Origin: Beta vulgaris subsp. vulgaris
Taxonomy: Eukaryota; Streptophyta; Magnoliopsida; Caryophyllales; Amaranthaceae
Assembly: GCF_026745355.1 (NCBI RefSeq)
Contig: NC_079202.1
Location: 2,193,614 to 2,257,613, forward strand
Length of the DNA stretch: 64,000 nt
Reading direction: 5' to 3'
The position numbers were made by a program, and so were the translations under genes. Each line of letters opens with the position of its first letter. Position 1 is the first letter of the stretch. Of the stretch, positions 24,759 through 36,200 are shown one piece after another. The notes under the pieces were generated by a model that was not told the DNA's origin, did not search any database, and saw only the letters and a program-made list of their open reading frames with translations.

Positions 24759-27700
24759 ATCAATCAGTGTTTGCAGAGTTGTGGATTAGATGATATTACT
24801 AGCATTATTGGATGCGTATATACTTGGAACAATAAGCAAAGTGGGAATGCTAGAGTGTTCTCTAAACTAGATAGAATTCTAGTTAGTGAATGAAGCATGG
24901 GGAGAGAGGTATGAGAATGTTACAGGAAAATTCTTACAAGAAGGTGAATTTGATCATACTCCTGCCATATTGACAGTGTATCCTCAAATGCCTAGAGGAA
25001 GATGTCCATTCAAGTACTTCACTATGTGGAGGTTGTCTTCCCATTTCATTGGCATAGTGTCCAGGAATTGGCAAGTGCAAGTGCAAGGTACTAAGATGTG
25101 TGCTGTTGTCCAGAAAATGAAGAAGATCAAGAAGGATTTGAAAGAGCTTAATAGAGTAGGCTTCCATGATATTGAAGCTGCTGAAATAAAAGCTCATCAG
25201 GAGATGGTCGATGCTCAATTGTTGATGCTCAATTGTTGATGCATCAAGATCCTGAGAATATTGAATATGCTAATGCTGAAATTCATGCAGTAGAGGAGTA
25301 TAAAGTTAAACATCAAGCTCTTGTTGAATTTCTTCAGCAAAGAGCAAAAGTAGATTGGGTGAAGCATGGTGATCGATGAAAATACTAAGCTATTTCATAG
25401 AAGTATTAGAGCTAGGAGAGTTCAGAATAATGTGTATGCCATTTCTGATCTGAATGGAGTCTGGAGAGATAAACCAGAGGAGATTACTGAAGCCTTCCTA
25501 AGCTATTACAAGTACTTGCTAGGAACTTCGTAGAGTAATAGAAGGAATGTGTACCCTCATATTGTAAAGAATAGTCCTCTCATAAATGAGGCTCATAAAA
25601 GGATCCTTATGGCTCCTTACACTGCAGATGAAGTCAAAAGTGCACTTTTCTCTATTCCAGGAGACAAGGCTCCAGGTCCAGATGGTTTTGGAGGCTACTT
25701 CTTCAAGGACACTTGGGAAGTAGGAGGAGGAGATGTTGCTGAGGCAGTGTTAGACTTTTTCACTAGCAAGAAGATGTTGAAGGAGCTCAATGCAACAATC
25801 ATCACTCTTGCTCCTAAATTTAAGTGCCCTGCCAAAGTTAGTGATTTCAGACCAATATCATGTTGTAATACACTTTATAAGTGTATTACTAAGGTCATTT
25901 ATGGCAGACTGAGGCAAGTACTGCCTGATATTGTTGCTGAAAACCAAGGGGGCTTTGTTCATGGCAGGTATATTATACACCATGTCATGGTGGTGCAAGA
26001 CCTTGTCAAGAAGTATAATAGGAAGAATGCAAGTCCTAGTTGTATGATCAAAATGGACTTACAGAAGGCATATGATACAGTGGATTGACACTTTCTTAAA
26101 GAGATGCTTCAGCACTTAGAGTTCCCAGAAGATTTCACTAAACTTATTATGGAGTATGTGACAACCCCTAAGTTCTCAATCATGCTTAATGGTTCAATGC
26201 ATGGATATTTCAGTTCAGCTCATGGTTTGAGGCAAGGAGATCCCATGTCTCCTTTACTTTTTGTGCTATGTATGGAGTATCTCTCTAGAGTGCTAATTCA
26301 TAGTGTGAGCAATATGCCTCAATTTCATTTTCATCCTAACTGTAAGTCTCTAAAGCTCACCCACCTATGTTTTGTTGATGAATTAATACTTTACTGTAAA
26401 GGGGAGTTTCCTTCTGTTTATTTGCTACTTCAAGCATTTAAACTATTTTCCAGCACCTCGGGGTTGAAAGCTAATATGGATAAGTCATCTTTGTATTGTT
26501 GTGGCATGAAAAGTAGTGATGTTCAGAGAGTTGTAGATGCCTCAGGTTTGCAAATTAGTGGCCTTCCTTTTAAATATTTGGGAGTCCCTATTTGCTCAAA
26601 AAGGATCTCAGTAGCTTAGTGTGAAGGCTTAGTGGAAAAAATGGCTGCTAGAGTAAGACTTTGGAGCACAAGACATTTGTCTTATTCTACTAGAATGTTG
26701 CTGGTGAACACAGTTCACCTGAGTCTTCATTAGTACTGGGCTCAAGTCTTTACACTTCCCAAGAAAGTTCTTCAAGATATTGAGAAAGTCTGCAAAGCTT
26801 TCCTCTGGAGTGGGGATAGATATCATCCTGGTAATGTGGCTTGGGAAAACCTTTGTTGTCCTAAGAACTCAGGAGGTTTGGGTTTTAGGAATGTGCGTAA
26901 ATGGAATATTGCAAGCATGGGCAAATATGTATGGGCTCTTGCTACTAAACAAGACAACTTGTGGGTGAAATGGATTAATGAGGTGTACTTGAAGCAAGAT
27001 GATTGGTGGGATTATGTTCCGAAGAAAGGTGTAAGTTGGTATTGGAAGCAAATATGCAACATCAAAGAACAGTTGAAGCTCTTGTATTCAAAAACTGAAT
27101 TCCTGAGTATGCCACATTATTCTGCAAGTCAAGTTTATAGTTAGTTGTTGGGAGAGAGGATTCCAGTACACTGGGATAAGTTTGTATGGAATAGGTTGAG
27201 TTCAATTGGCTTGCCATACAAAATAAACTCCAAACAACCAGTAGACTTGCCAAAGTTGGTATTAGTGCTACTGCTACCTGTCTTATATGTGGTACTGCTG
27301 ATGAAATTCACTCCCATTTATTCTTTGAGTGTCATTTTGGAAAAAACTGTTTGACAGCAATTAAGAGTTGGTTACAAATTGGGGCCATTACTTCTGATAT
27401 GTTGCAGCTGTATAGATGGATTGGTAGAAGCAAATCATCAAAGTTTAAGAAAGCAGTGTGGGCTGCTGCTGTAGCTACTGTTGTGTATATGATTTGGAGA
27501 TGTCATAATGAGGCGTATTGGAAGCAACAGGTTCCTCTTATACAGAAGACTATAGATGAAATTAAGTACTTTGTAAAGAGTAGGATACATGTAGTGTTGC
27601 ATTTGAAAATTGCTAGAAGAGATTATACTTGGTTTGTTGCACTTTGATGTGAGTGCTCCTTGATGTATAGTTAGTTCTTTCTGGCCATCTAACCAGTAGT

Positions 27701-27768
27701 TTGGATGTAATGTTTGGTGTTTCAAAGTAATATATCACACTACTTACTTAGCAAAAAAAAAAAAAAAA
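24759..27768 (+). mobile_element. 5'-truncated LINE inserted in the older LINE
   Basis: A 12-bp target duplication flanks it: ATGACAAAGACC (24747-24758) and ATGACAAGGACC (27769-27780). It starts inside the endonuclease domain (GLDDITS, then GCVYTWNN and KLDRILV), passes through the linker (24886-25239), the RT (25549-26619; KAPGPDGFGG, then DFRPISC, MDLQKAYD and GLRQGDPMSPLLF), the post-RT region (26800-27144) and a short C-terminal part with a relic zinc-binding segment, and ends in a poly(A) of about 17 at 27752-27768. The RT catalytic site reads FVDE instead of FADD, and stops at 25240, 26086 and 26617 break the frame. It is dead. No RNase H domain is evident. Confidence 0.9.
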
Positions 27769-28335
27769 ATGACAAGGACCTGTTCCTTGCTTGTTAATAA
27801 TAGTATGCAACAGTTTATGTGATATAAGGATATTATATGTCCCTCATTTATCGTTAAGGGACAAATGCATTTTGAAAATTACCAATTTAATGTGGGAGCA
27901 AGGATTTCATACGATGACCAGACACTTGGATGCATATTTATAAACAATATTACACAGACTAATAGGTCTTAACTGATGTGCCTCTTCTTGGGATTCAGTT
28001 TTTGGAATAAGAACCAAGAGAGAGCGATTCCATTTCTTAAGAAGACTCCCCGTAGTAAGAAATTGATTTACAGCTTGAGTGACATGACTCCCCAGAATAG
28101 GCCAATAAATCTTGAAAAATGCTGAAGGAAAGCCATCCAATTCCGGAGACTTATCGTTAGTTATAACAAACATGACATGTTGGATTTCCTGATCCATGAA
28201 AGAGGCCATTCAAGAATCCGATACTTTTGCAGAGATCGATAGAAGGGAGATGTATTTTCATGAAACCAAATCAATATTATACGCGTGGCGATGAGAATCA
28301 ACTAAATCTGGTCCCATGAGCCTTTAGATTTTCTT

Positions 28336-28782
28336 ATTGACAATGACTTGAAATTTATTATGCCTTTGTTTAACTACTTGCTTTTTTTCTTAATTATTAG
28401 CTAATTCACTTAGAAATATAAAATCTCTTTTGAAAAACACCAAAATACTCTTTCAGTTTGATCATCAAAATTTTTGATTAGAAATTGTGAACAAGAAACA
28501 ACTTCCTCGTGAAGCTTCACGCTTACTCACCCTCACTTTATTTGAGGTGATATTGAGTTAGGTTTTATATGTGATAATATGAAAAGTTCTACTCTACCTC
28601 CCAAATTCTCTAATCAAGTAACAATGAAATTATTTTTATACATAAAACACGTTAAATTATAATAAAGTTCACAAAGCTATTGCTATAATTAAATACATAC
28701 TTATCCCCATCCGAGGGCCTACAACTACCTACAATTAATGGTTGTTTTTAGTAAAGTTTGCAACTTGGTTAACCTATGAGCT
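28336..28782. other. AT-rich spacer between LINE fragments
   Basis: About 450 bp with no open frame and no recognised element. It may include worn 5' sequence of the minus-strand LINE. Confidence 0.35.
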
Positions 28783-29850
28783 AGACCTAGGTTGTGGCAA
28801 ATGGTCTCATCACTGAATCTGAAATTTGAATATTTCTCAAAGTTGAATTTTTTTATTTGGCAGGTATGCCACAATAGCCTCCCAGTAAGGCATACACTTA
28901 AATCTCAAAATATCATCCCTACTGATCTCTGCCCATGTTGTAACCTAGTTTGTGAATCTCTTGATCACCTCTTTCTGCACTATCCTTCTAGTTATGACAT
29001 GTGGAACTCCCCTATTACAAAGAATTGGATAGGCGAAACTATTTCAACTTGCTCAATCCATAACCGCCTGGATTGGTTTCACCAACACAAATCCTAAGCT
29101 TCAAAAAGAGTCTACATCCTATGGAGCATATGGAAGAAACGTAATGCTACCATCTTTGGAGATAAAAAAATCTGACTACTGCCAGAATAATTTATAGAGC
29201 GATCCATCTCGCTTCTGAATGCTTCTAGAATTATGATCTAGACACCCTCGACTCTATAGGTACCCAAATAAATCATCACAATTTCTTACCTCGACCCCAG
29301 CCACTCACGCCATTCATGTCGTCGCTTGGGAACCCCCTTCTCCCAACTTCACTAATTTCATTTTGATGGCTCTATTTGCAGCTCATCACAGGAGGTGTTA
29401 TCCTCCGCAACAATAAAGGCATCATGATCAAATCTTATTCGCACAACCTTGAAAAATGTAGCTCCTTCATCGTCGAAGCCAAAGCTCTCCATATAGGGAT
29501 TCAACTAGCTCTTTCCCAAAAGAGGAAGAACATTTATATTGAAGGAGATAATCTTTTAGTCATCATCAACTACCTACAAGGGATCTAGCGAGCTCTATGG
29601 CGAATTGACTACATCATTAAGGACAACTTATCCCTTCTCATCTCCTTTGAGAACATTCGCTCCAAATACATCTACATGGAAGCAAACAGAGTAACAAATT
29701 GAATTGCAAACGTGAGACATCTAATTCTAGACCAGCTCGACATCGACATACCCATCCACTGCTCCCTATCCCCCATTCTTGTATTAAATACATTAGGTCT
29801 ACCACTCGCGAGGAGAGACACCTAATGTTTTTCTCATTATAAAAAAAATT
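28783..29850 (+). mobile_element. LINE 3' fragment: zf-RVT and RNase H
   Basis: The frame at 28792-29097 has the zf-RVT pattern (FFIWQVCHNSLPVR, then CPCC and HLFLHYP), followed by an ILW-IWKKRN segment and an RNase H relic at 29376-29700 (GGVILRNNKG, then EAKALHIGIQLAL and EGDNLLV). Frameshifts and stops at 29095 and 29586 break it. An A run near 29844-29850 marks the 3' end. The 5' part is missing and no target duplication was identified. Confidence 0.75.
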
Positions 29851-30739
29851 ATACACATACATACTCAGTATAAAGTAAAGAAAAAATTATAGAGCATAAA
29901 AAAATCAATTGATTTACAATTATATAGTAGAATGGAAGCTAATGTAAGAAAATCTAGGTGCTAGCATAATTAAAACTTTTCTTTTTCTTTTATCCAAGAA
30001 TTTGTTTACCGCTAGTTATAAATTATCATCCTACTCCTTTTTTAACTCAAGATAATGATTATGATCTTGAAAAAAAAAATAGAAAATCACTCAAAAGACA
30101 CAATTAATGTGACTTTTAGCATTACACGAAAAAATTTAAAATTTATGTTTTACATTATCAATGATGTAAATATGAGATAAATCTAAAGTACACTTGTTTG
30201 AGACTAGAGATATCAATTGATTGAAAGTGAATGTGTTTAAAACATTAATCACAAATCAAAAATTTATCCCTCCATCTCATAATAAAATTTCGAGATATAT
30301 CATTAACTATTCATATGTAATATCGATAATTATCTAACTATAAAAACGAGAAAATTCATGATTGAGAAAACACAATCACTTCACCGCTACTTAAATGGCT
30401 TTTAATTAGTGATTGATATGACATCAAAGGTCAAAGGTTGCGAGAGGAGAGGAATAGGCGATGACGAAAATTAGGGTTTGAAGGATTTGAGAGATGAGCT
30501 AGTGAAGTCGGGCAAGATATAGTTAAGCAAATATCGAAGTAAATAGGGGAGGATATGCTAGATTTGATTTGAGCTTCAAGTTGTCGAACTTGACGACAGA
30601 GATTTGTGGAGTACTGGTGTTGGATTTCAGCTCAAGTGGAACACGAAGAATTTTGATGAGAGTTTGCCGCGATTCGCGGTGGGTGCCGCGACTCATGGTA
30701 AGAAGAAGTTGCACTTAGTCAGTAAACAAACCACGTTCC
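29851..30739. other. Intergenic stretch between LINE fragments
   Basis: About 900 bp. The first 550 bp are AT-rich without structure. From about 30420 to 30730 the sequence is less AT-rich and open in places on both strands, but no domain is recognised and no exon can be supported. Confidence 0.35.
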
Positions 30740-32284
30740 TTCATGAGTGTCAGGGGGGCTAGGGATTCGAAGCCAAAAGATTATGACCAAAGCATACATG
30801 GCTAAGTTAGGGTGGAAATTAGCTCAGGGTCAATCTAATCTGGCACAAAAATGTATCATGTCCAAATATTTGTATAGAAATCGTGTCACTGAATTCAAAA
30901 ATGGTTCTGTCATTTGGAGAAATGTTGGCTTGGGATGGGATGTCCTGAATCAGAATAGCCTTTGGATCATAGGAAATGGTCTAACGATAGATTTCTGGTA
31001 TGATGATTGTTTATCAATTGGCCCTTTACGTAACTGAATTCAGGTCCCCCTAGGTTTTGAGGAGAGTGTGAGGAAAGTCCATAGTATAGTACATTTAGGG
31101 AATTAGGATCTCTCTAGCTAGTTTAACTATTAACCTTCCGAGCTATATTGTCAGTCGTATTCTTAGTATGCTCCCACCAGCTTAAAACTCTTCGGAGGAT
31201 CTCCTCATCTCAAAGTTTGTCAACCATAAAGGTTTTGTACTTAAATATGCCTATGCTTCCCTCCTCCCCCAACCCAGGTTGTGTTGGATCTATCATGGAT
31301 TTGGAGAGGGAATATAGAACCAAAAATTAAGTTCTTCATGTGGTTAATATGGCAAGATCGTATTCCTCATAGACATCTCCTTGCTGTTAGGGAAATTGTT
31401 CAGGACTTTGATTGCCCTAGGTGTCAGGACCATACCGAGCATGGAGCTCATATCATTCGAGAGTTTGTGAAGAGTCGAGAGATTTGGAGATGCCCTGGGA
31501 TGCCTGTATTACTTAGTGGGGGACTTTCAAGCCTAGATTTATGGGAATATGTCATCGAATAAGACCTATAGAGAGATTCCATGGAGGAATGTCTTTCCTT
31601 ACCTGTGTCATAAAATTTGGAAGAATAGGAATAATTACGTCTTTCATGGTCGAGAGCCTTCGCGTATAATGGTGTTGTGCTTTCGGTATATGGGTCATGC
31701 TCTTATCAACACAGAGGAACAATAGCATAGAACAACCTGTCTTTATGGAGTTTGCTCATCCTCCAAATTACTTGATGATTCATGTTGACGTTTCTTTTGT
31801 TGGTCTATTAGAAATATAGCGGGGATTATTGGGGTGGTTCGTCACGGAAATGGCAAATGGGTTGTGGGTTTTGAGAAAAGAATTTACACACAAAGTTCCC
31901 TTGCAGCGGAACTCCTTGCAATCCTGGAAGCCTTGTACTTTGTGGAGGCACATAATCTCCCCCAAGGCTATTATCTATTATGACTGCCAAAATGCAATTG
32001 ACATACTTAGATCAGGTATCTGCGATTTATATGCAACTGTGATAAATACGTGTAGGTTGTGGCTCACGAGTCGGGCGGAGATTCAGATTAAGTACAGCAA
32101 CAAAAAGTATAATCAAGCGGCGGATAGCATGGCCAAGACATGTAGGATCATAGATGGTGACTGTGTTGTAACTAGGATTTTCCCCTCACCCCCCTAGTTG
32201 TAATGAACACCTAATCTTGGATTGTAAATATTTTGAATTCTAATGTTTAATGAATGAAGGGCTTTGTCTAAAAAAAAAAAAAAA
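30740..32284 (+). mobile_element. LINE 3' fragment: post-RT, zf-RVT and RNase H
   Basis: Begins with the post-RT segment (SGGLGIRS, then YMAKLGWKL) at 30747-31037, then zf-RVT (IKFFMWLIWQDRIPHR, CPRC) at 31300-31560 and an RNase H relic at about 31790-32195 (GIIGVVRHGNGKW, then AAELLAILEAL). Frame changes are frequent. Poly(A) at 32271-32284. It lies about 930 bp upstream of the kinesin start codon. A target duplication could not be shown. Confidence 0.75.
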
Positions 32285-32300
32285 CCTTGAAGTCCACGTG

Positions 32301-33058
32301 GTACCGTTGTTTATTTACTATTATCTTTTTGCTATACTGCCTGTATTTACTAAAAATCGTCCGTATTTATTTCAAGATTTTCCTAAGCTACCCCTATATA
32401 TACTCACTCACTCTCACTGTCATTCTCACTTTCTCTCACCTCACCCCACCCACCATAACAAACACCATGACCACCACCATAGCGACGACCACCACCACCA
32501 CCGCGCCAACCACTACGACAGAGGCAACATCAACACCACTGTGAGACCACCGAATTTTTTTTCGTTTCCTCCAACCGAAACAAAATTTCATTCCCTCCAT
32601 GGAGGAAACGAAGTAAAATTTTGTTTCCTCCATGGAGGAAACGAAGAAAAAAAAATTTGGTACCGTGCCTTGGTGGTGGAATTTTTTAAAAAGATTAACC
32701 ACATTTCGTTGGTGGTTGTCCGCGACGGTGAGGTGGTGCTCCGCTGGTGGTGGTTCGCAGTGGTGGTGGTCTGCGGTGATGGTGGTCTGCAGTGATGGTG
32801 GTGTGCGAGTGTGAGTATGTCGGTGGAGGTGGTTCGTCGGTGGTGGTGGTCCGCTGCTGGTGGTGGTCTATTGGTGGTGGTATGCTGGTGGTGGAGGTCT
32901 GGGGGATGGAGTGAGGTGGTGGTGAAGTTGGATGAGAGATGAGAGAGGAAGAGGGGGAAAGGGGAGGGGTATGAGGGGAATTTTAAAGAAAAAAATATGA
33001 GCGATTTTCAGTAGATACAGACGGTAAATAGTAAAAGGGCTATTTTTTCAAGGAACGA
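32301..33058. mobile_element. CCA/GGT-rich foldback element upstream of the kinesin
   Basis: The outer arms (about 32301-32395 and 32965-33058) are imperfect inverted repeats: TACTAAAAATCG at 32348-32359 faces CGATTTTCAGTA at 33002-33013, and TTACTATT faces AATAGTAA. The left half holds CCA repeats, the right half GGT repeats. The centre carries two copies of CCTCCATGGAGGAAACGAAG (from 32594 and 32627) flanked by AATTTTTTTT and AAAAAAAAATTT. The whole 758 bp could fold back on itself. The long frames here are histidine/proline/tryptophan-rich low complexity and are not genes. Confidence 0.6.
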
Positions 33059-33130
33059 TCACAAGGGTATTTATGTACTTTCAGGATATATTCAAATTAA
33101 CAAAGTCTGTGACAACTTGAGAGCCCGCCC

Positions 33131-33232
33131 ATGGAAGACTTAGCCAACCTCACAAAATCTTCAAATTCAAATAATCAGTTTGACACTCAACAACTGAACA
33201 CAAAGAGAGAAAAATGGAGAAGATCTGTGTAG
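33131..33232 (+). promoter_or_regulatory. Possible upstream ORF overlapping the kinesin start
   Basis: An ATG at 33131 (context CCCATGG) opens a 33-codon frame that runs through the kinesin ATG in another frame and stops with TAG at 33230-33232. If the transcript starts upstream of 33131, ribosomes starting here would miss the main start, which has the better context AAAATGG. The transcription start is not visible in the sequence. Confidence 0.35.
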
Positions 33233-36200
33233 CAGTGAGAGTGAGACCTCCAGTGAGCCTTACCCTTGAATCTAACAATGGAACTTTCTGGAATGTTGAT
33301 GATAAGCGCATTTCTCTTCACAAATCTACTGGCACCCCTTTTTCTGGCGTTGTCTTCTCCTTTGGTTTGTAATTTTCTCTATATCTTACATTTTTATTTA
33401 CTACTACTATGTTTTCTTATTCTACTTGATGGTTTTCTCTTTTACAGATCATGTGTTTGATCAATCTTGCCCTAATTCTAGGGTTTATGAACTTCTTACT
33501 AAGGATATTATCTATGCTGCCATTGAAGGCTTTAATGGTACGATATTACTGTTATTTTTTCCTTGATTTTTATACAATTGCAGTTATTTTTCGAGATGGG
33601 AATTGGGTTTTTTTGTTGTTGTTGTTGCATGTTAGAGATTCCACTCGTAGTGCTTGTTTGGTTGACATAAAAAAAAACACGGAAAATAGTGATTTTGTTT
33701 GATTGCATAAACATTGGAAGTGCTTACAAATTGAAGGAATTGACTTGCTTATTTAGTTGATTAATGGATGTGCTTTGAATTTTTTTCTCTTGGGGTGAAT
33801 GAATGGTGTGAAGGGTTTCTAGTTGTAAGTTGTTTGTTTTTTGGGGGTTTTCTAGGCACGGTGTTTGCATATGGACAGACTAGTAGTGGAAAGACATTCA
33901 CTATGAATGGTTCGGAAAATGATCCGGGGATTATTCACCGGGCAGTCAAAGATGTGTTCGACATGATTAGCAAGGTGCACTTACTGGTCCTTTGCCTTAG
34001 TGAATAGTTATTTCTCACTATTGCTTAGTACAATGAAAATTGAGCTTATAATCACTAGCATTCTGTTGTTTTCAGGATCATGAGAGGGATTTCCTGATTC
34101 GTGTTTCGTACATGGAAATTTATAATGAAGAAATTAATGACCTTTTAGCAGTTAATAGCCAGAAGCTGCCCATCCATGAAAGTTTGGAGGTATGCCTAGT
34201 AAATTCAGTAATTTTTTTTTGCTGTTCAAAGAGTACAAAATTGATCAATGGTCATATTCTTGCAGCGTGGCGTTTTTGTTGCTGGTCTTAGAGAGGAATT
34301 TGTGAGCAATGCTGAGCAAGTACATAAGCTTCTTGAAGCTGGAGAAGGTCGGTCTAACATTGTCGCCAAATACTTAATACCTTTCAGCTGATTTTGTCAA
34401 TAGCAAAGAAAATTCTCATGCTTGCTTTTGAATTTGATGGTGCAGTGAATAGACATTTTGGTGAAACAAATATGAATGTACGAAGTAGCAGGTCACACAC
34501 AATCTTTAGAATGGTAGCTCTCAGTTCTGTAATCTATACCATTCTTCAATATTAAATTATGGGTCCCTATAACTGTGCCTGGTTCCGTTTATAGGTCATA
34601 GAAAGCAAGAACAAGGAGATGGATGGTTCAAGTTCAGATGCTATCCGTGTTTCTGTTTTGGTTTGTATATTTGTTCCTTTTGATTGTTAAAAAATCTGGA
34701 TTACTTGCATTAATCAACCATCTCTGTTTTGAGAGTGTTGATATCCTTCCTCCCTTTCAACAAATACTAGAATTTGGTGGACCTGGCGGGATCTGAGAGA
34801 ATTGCTAAAACTGGAGCTGACGGAGTTAGATTGAAGGAAGGAAAACACATTAACAAAAGCTTGATGGTTCTGGGTAATGTGATCAACAAACTCAGTGAAG
34901 GAGCCAAGCAGAGGTTTTGTAACTTACTGAAAGTCATTTGTTCTTACTGGTTAATCTAATAACCATTCATTTACATCAATTTATTGGTTTCTGCAGGGCA
35001 CACATTCCATATCGTGACAGTAAGCTGACCCGCATACTTCAATCTTCACTTGGTGGCAATGCTAAAACTTCAATTATCTGCACAGTGGCTCCTGAGGAGG
35101 TTTGCTGATTTTTGATTGACCAATTACATTATACTTCCTCCGCTTATTTTACTTGCAACGTTCCGCTTTTGATTAATCTCTATTACTTGTAATATGTTCT
35201 CTCTTTCTCTCTCCTAGCACATGGGTTTCTCTGTTTATCTCTCTCCTCTCCTTGGTTCTTGTGCAAAACCAAACATTGCAAGTACAAAAATAAAATGGAG
35301 GAAGTATAAGATTATTTGTTTGAGTTGTTTGACTCTGATACCTCTCCAAAATGGTTTAGGTTCATGTGGAAGAAACTAGAGGAACTCTTCAGTTTGCTAA
35401 CAGAGCCAAATGTGTAACAAACTGTGCTCAAGTGAATGAGGTTTGTTACAATCTTGTTTGGGTTTTTTGTCAATTGATACTATTATGGAATATATTCGGT
35501 TTCACTCATTATTTATAGACATGTTGGTTACTGTAACTAACAAATGGTTGAACTTGCTGATAGAACTACATGTTTGTGAGACACTTGTGAATATATAATC
35601 TTTTCATTTGGTAATTTAGCACCTTATTCTCAACCAATTGTTTGTTTTCCTGAAAGATGTGGACAATTTTTAGGTGTAGAAGTCCTGGATAACATTTCAA
35701 CTCTGTTCTGACAGTATAAGAAATGAAAGCATTTCTCTTGCTACTCTGCAGGGAATGTTTTAATACATATAGCAAAAACCTGTGCTGTCAGATTATGAGC
35801 TCTATCAATCAATTATTCATAGAACTCTTACTGTTCTAAATGTTATTGGTCTCTAGCACTTTTGTTTAGATAAGATCTTATACCTGTACTTATATTAATT
35901 GACATGTTGTGAAAAAAATTCGTTTTTTTACTTGGTTTACTAATGTGTGATGGTTGTCTCTGTCTGAAGTTTGCCCTATTTCTTTTTTTATTGTATGTTT
36001 TGTTCTATAAACATTCTTGTGGGATGAAAACACAGGATCTATTATTGAACATTTCATGTATTAGTTTGATGGAGGCCGGCTGACCCCTGGTTGCTGTTTT
36101 AGATCCTGACAGATGCGGCCTTGCTGAAGCGGCAAAAGCTAGAGATAGAAGAATTACGTCAGAAACTTCAGGTGAGGTTCATTTTGTCATGTTTTACTTA

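Larger units (their letters stand above)
21880..28335 (-). mobile_element. Old LINE on the minus strand, split by later insertions
   Basis: Read from high to low coordinates. The RT fingers region lies at 28209-27850 (DKSPELDGFPSAFFK, then LIPK and RPISLCN). The frame resumes below 24747 with MDINKAYD, then ARQGDPLSPYLF and HLLFADDSLLF (RT catalytic FADD intact) at 24597-24208, post-RT segments at 24083-23856 and 23679-23585, zf-RVT at 22822-22550 (CPIC, then HLFRECP), and RNase H remnants at about 22400-21932 (EARACLLALTWAR, then ALANLCRR). Stops and frameshifts are frequent. Two insertions explain the gaps: a LINE at 24759-27768 and a foldback element at 23172-23575. The 3' end lies at a short T run near 21885. 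The 5' limit near 28335 is uncertain and no endonuclease domain was found. Confidence 0.85.

Noticed and set aside
30523..30714. Frames on both strands in a less AT-rich stretch before the LINE fragment
   Set aside because: No domain recognised and no splice pattern; kept only as a remark in the spacer entry.
30740..32300. Target duplication for the LINE fragment ending at 32284
   Set aside because: CCTTCATGAG on the left and CCTTGAAGTCC on the right are too different to support.
32250..32795. Long plus-strand frame with histidine runs upstream of the kinesin
   Set aside because: It spans the LINE tail and the CCA/GGT foldback element; composition is low complexity and the frame is interrupted by repeat structure, not exons.
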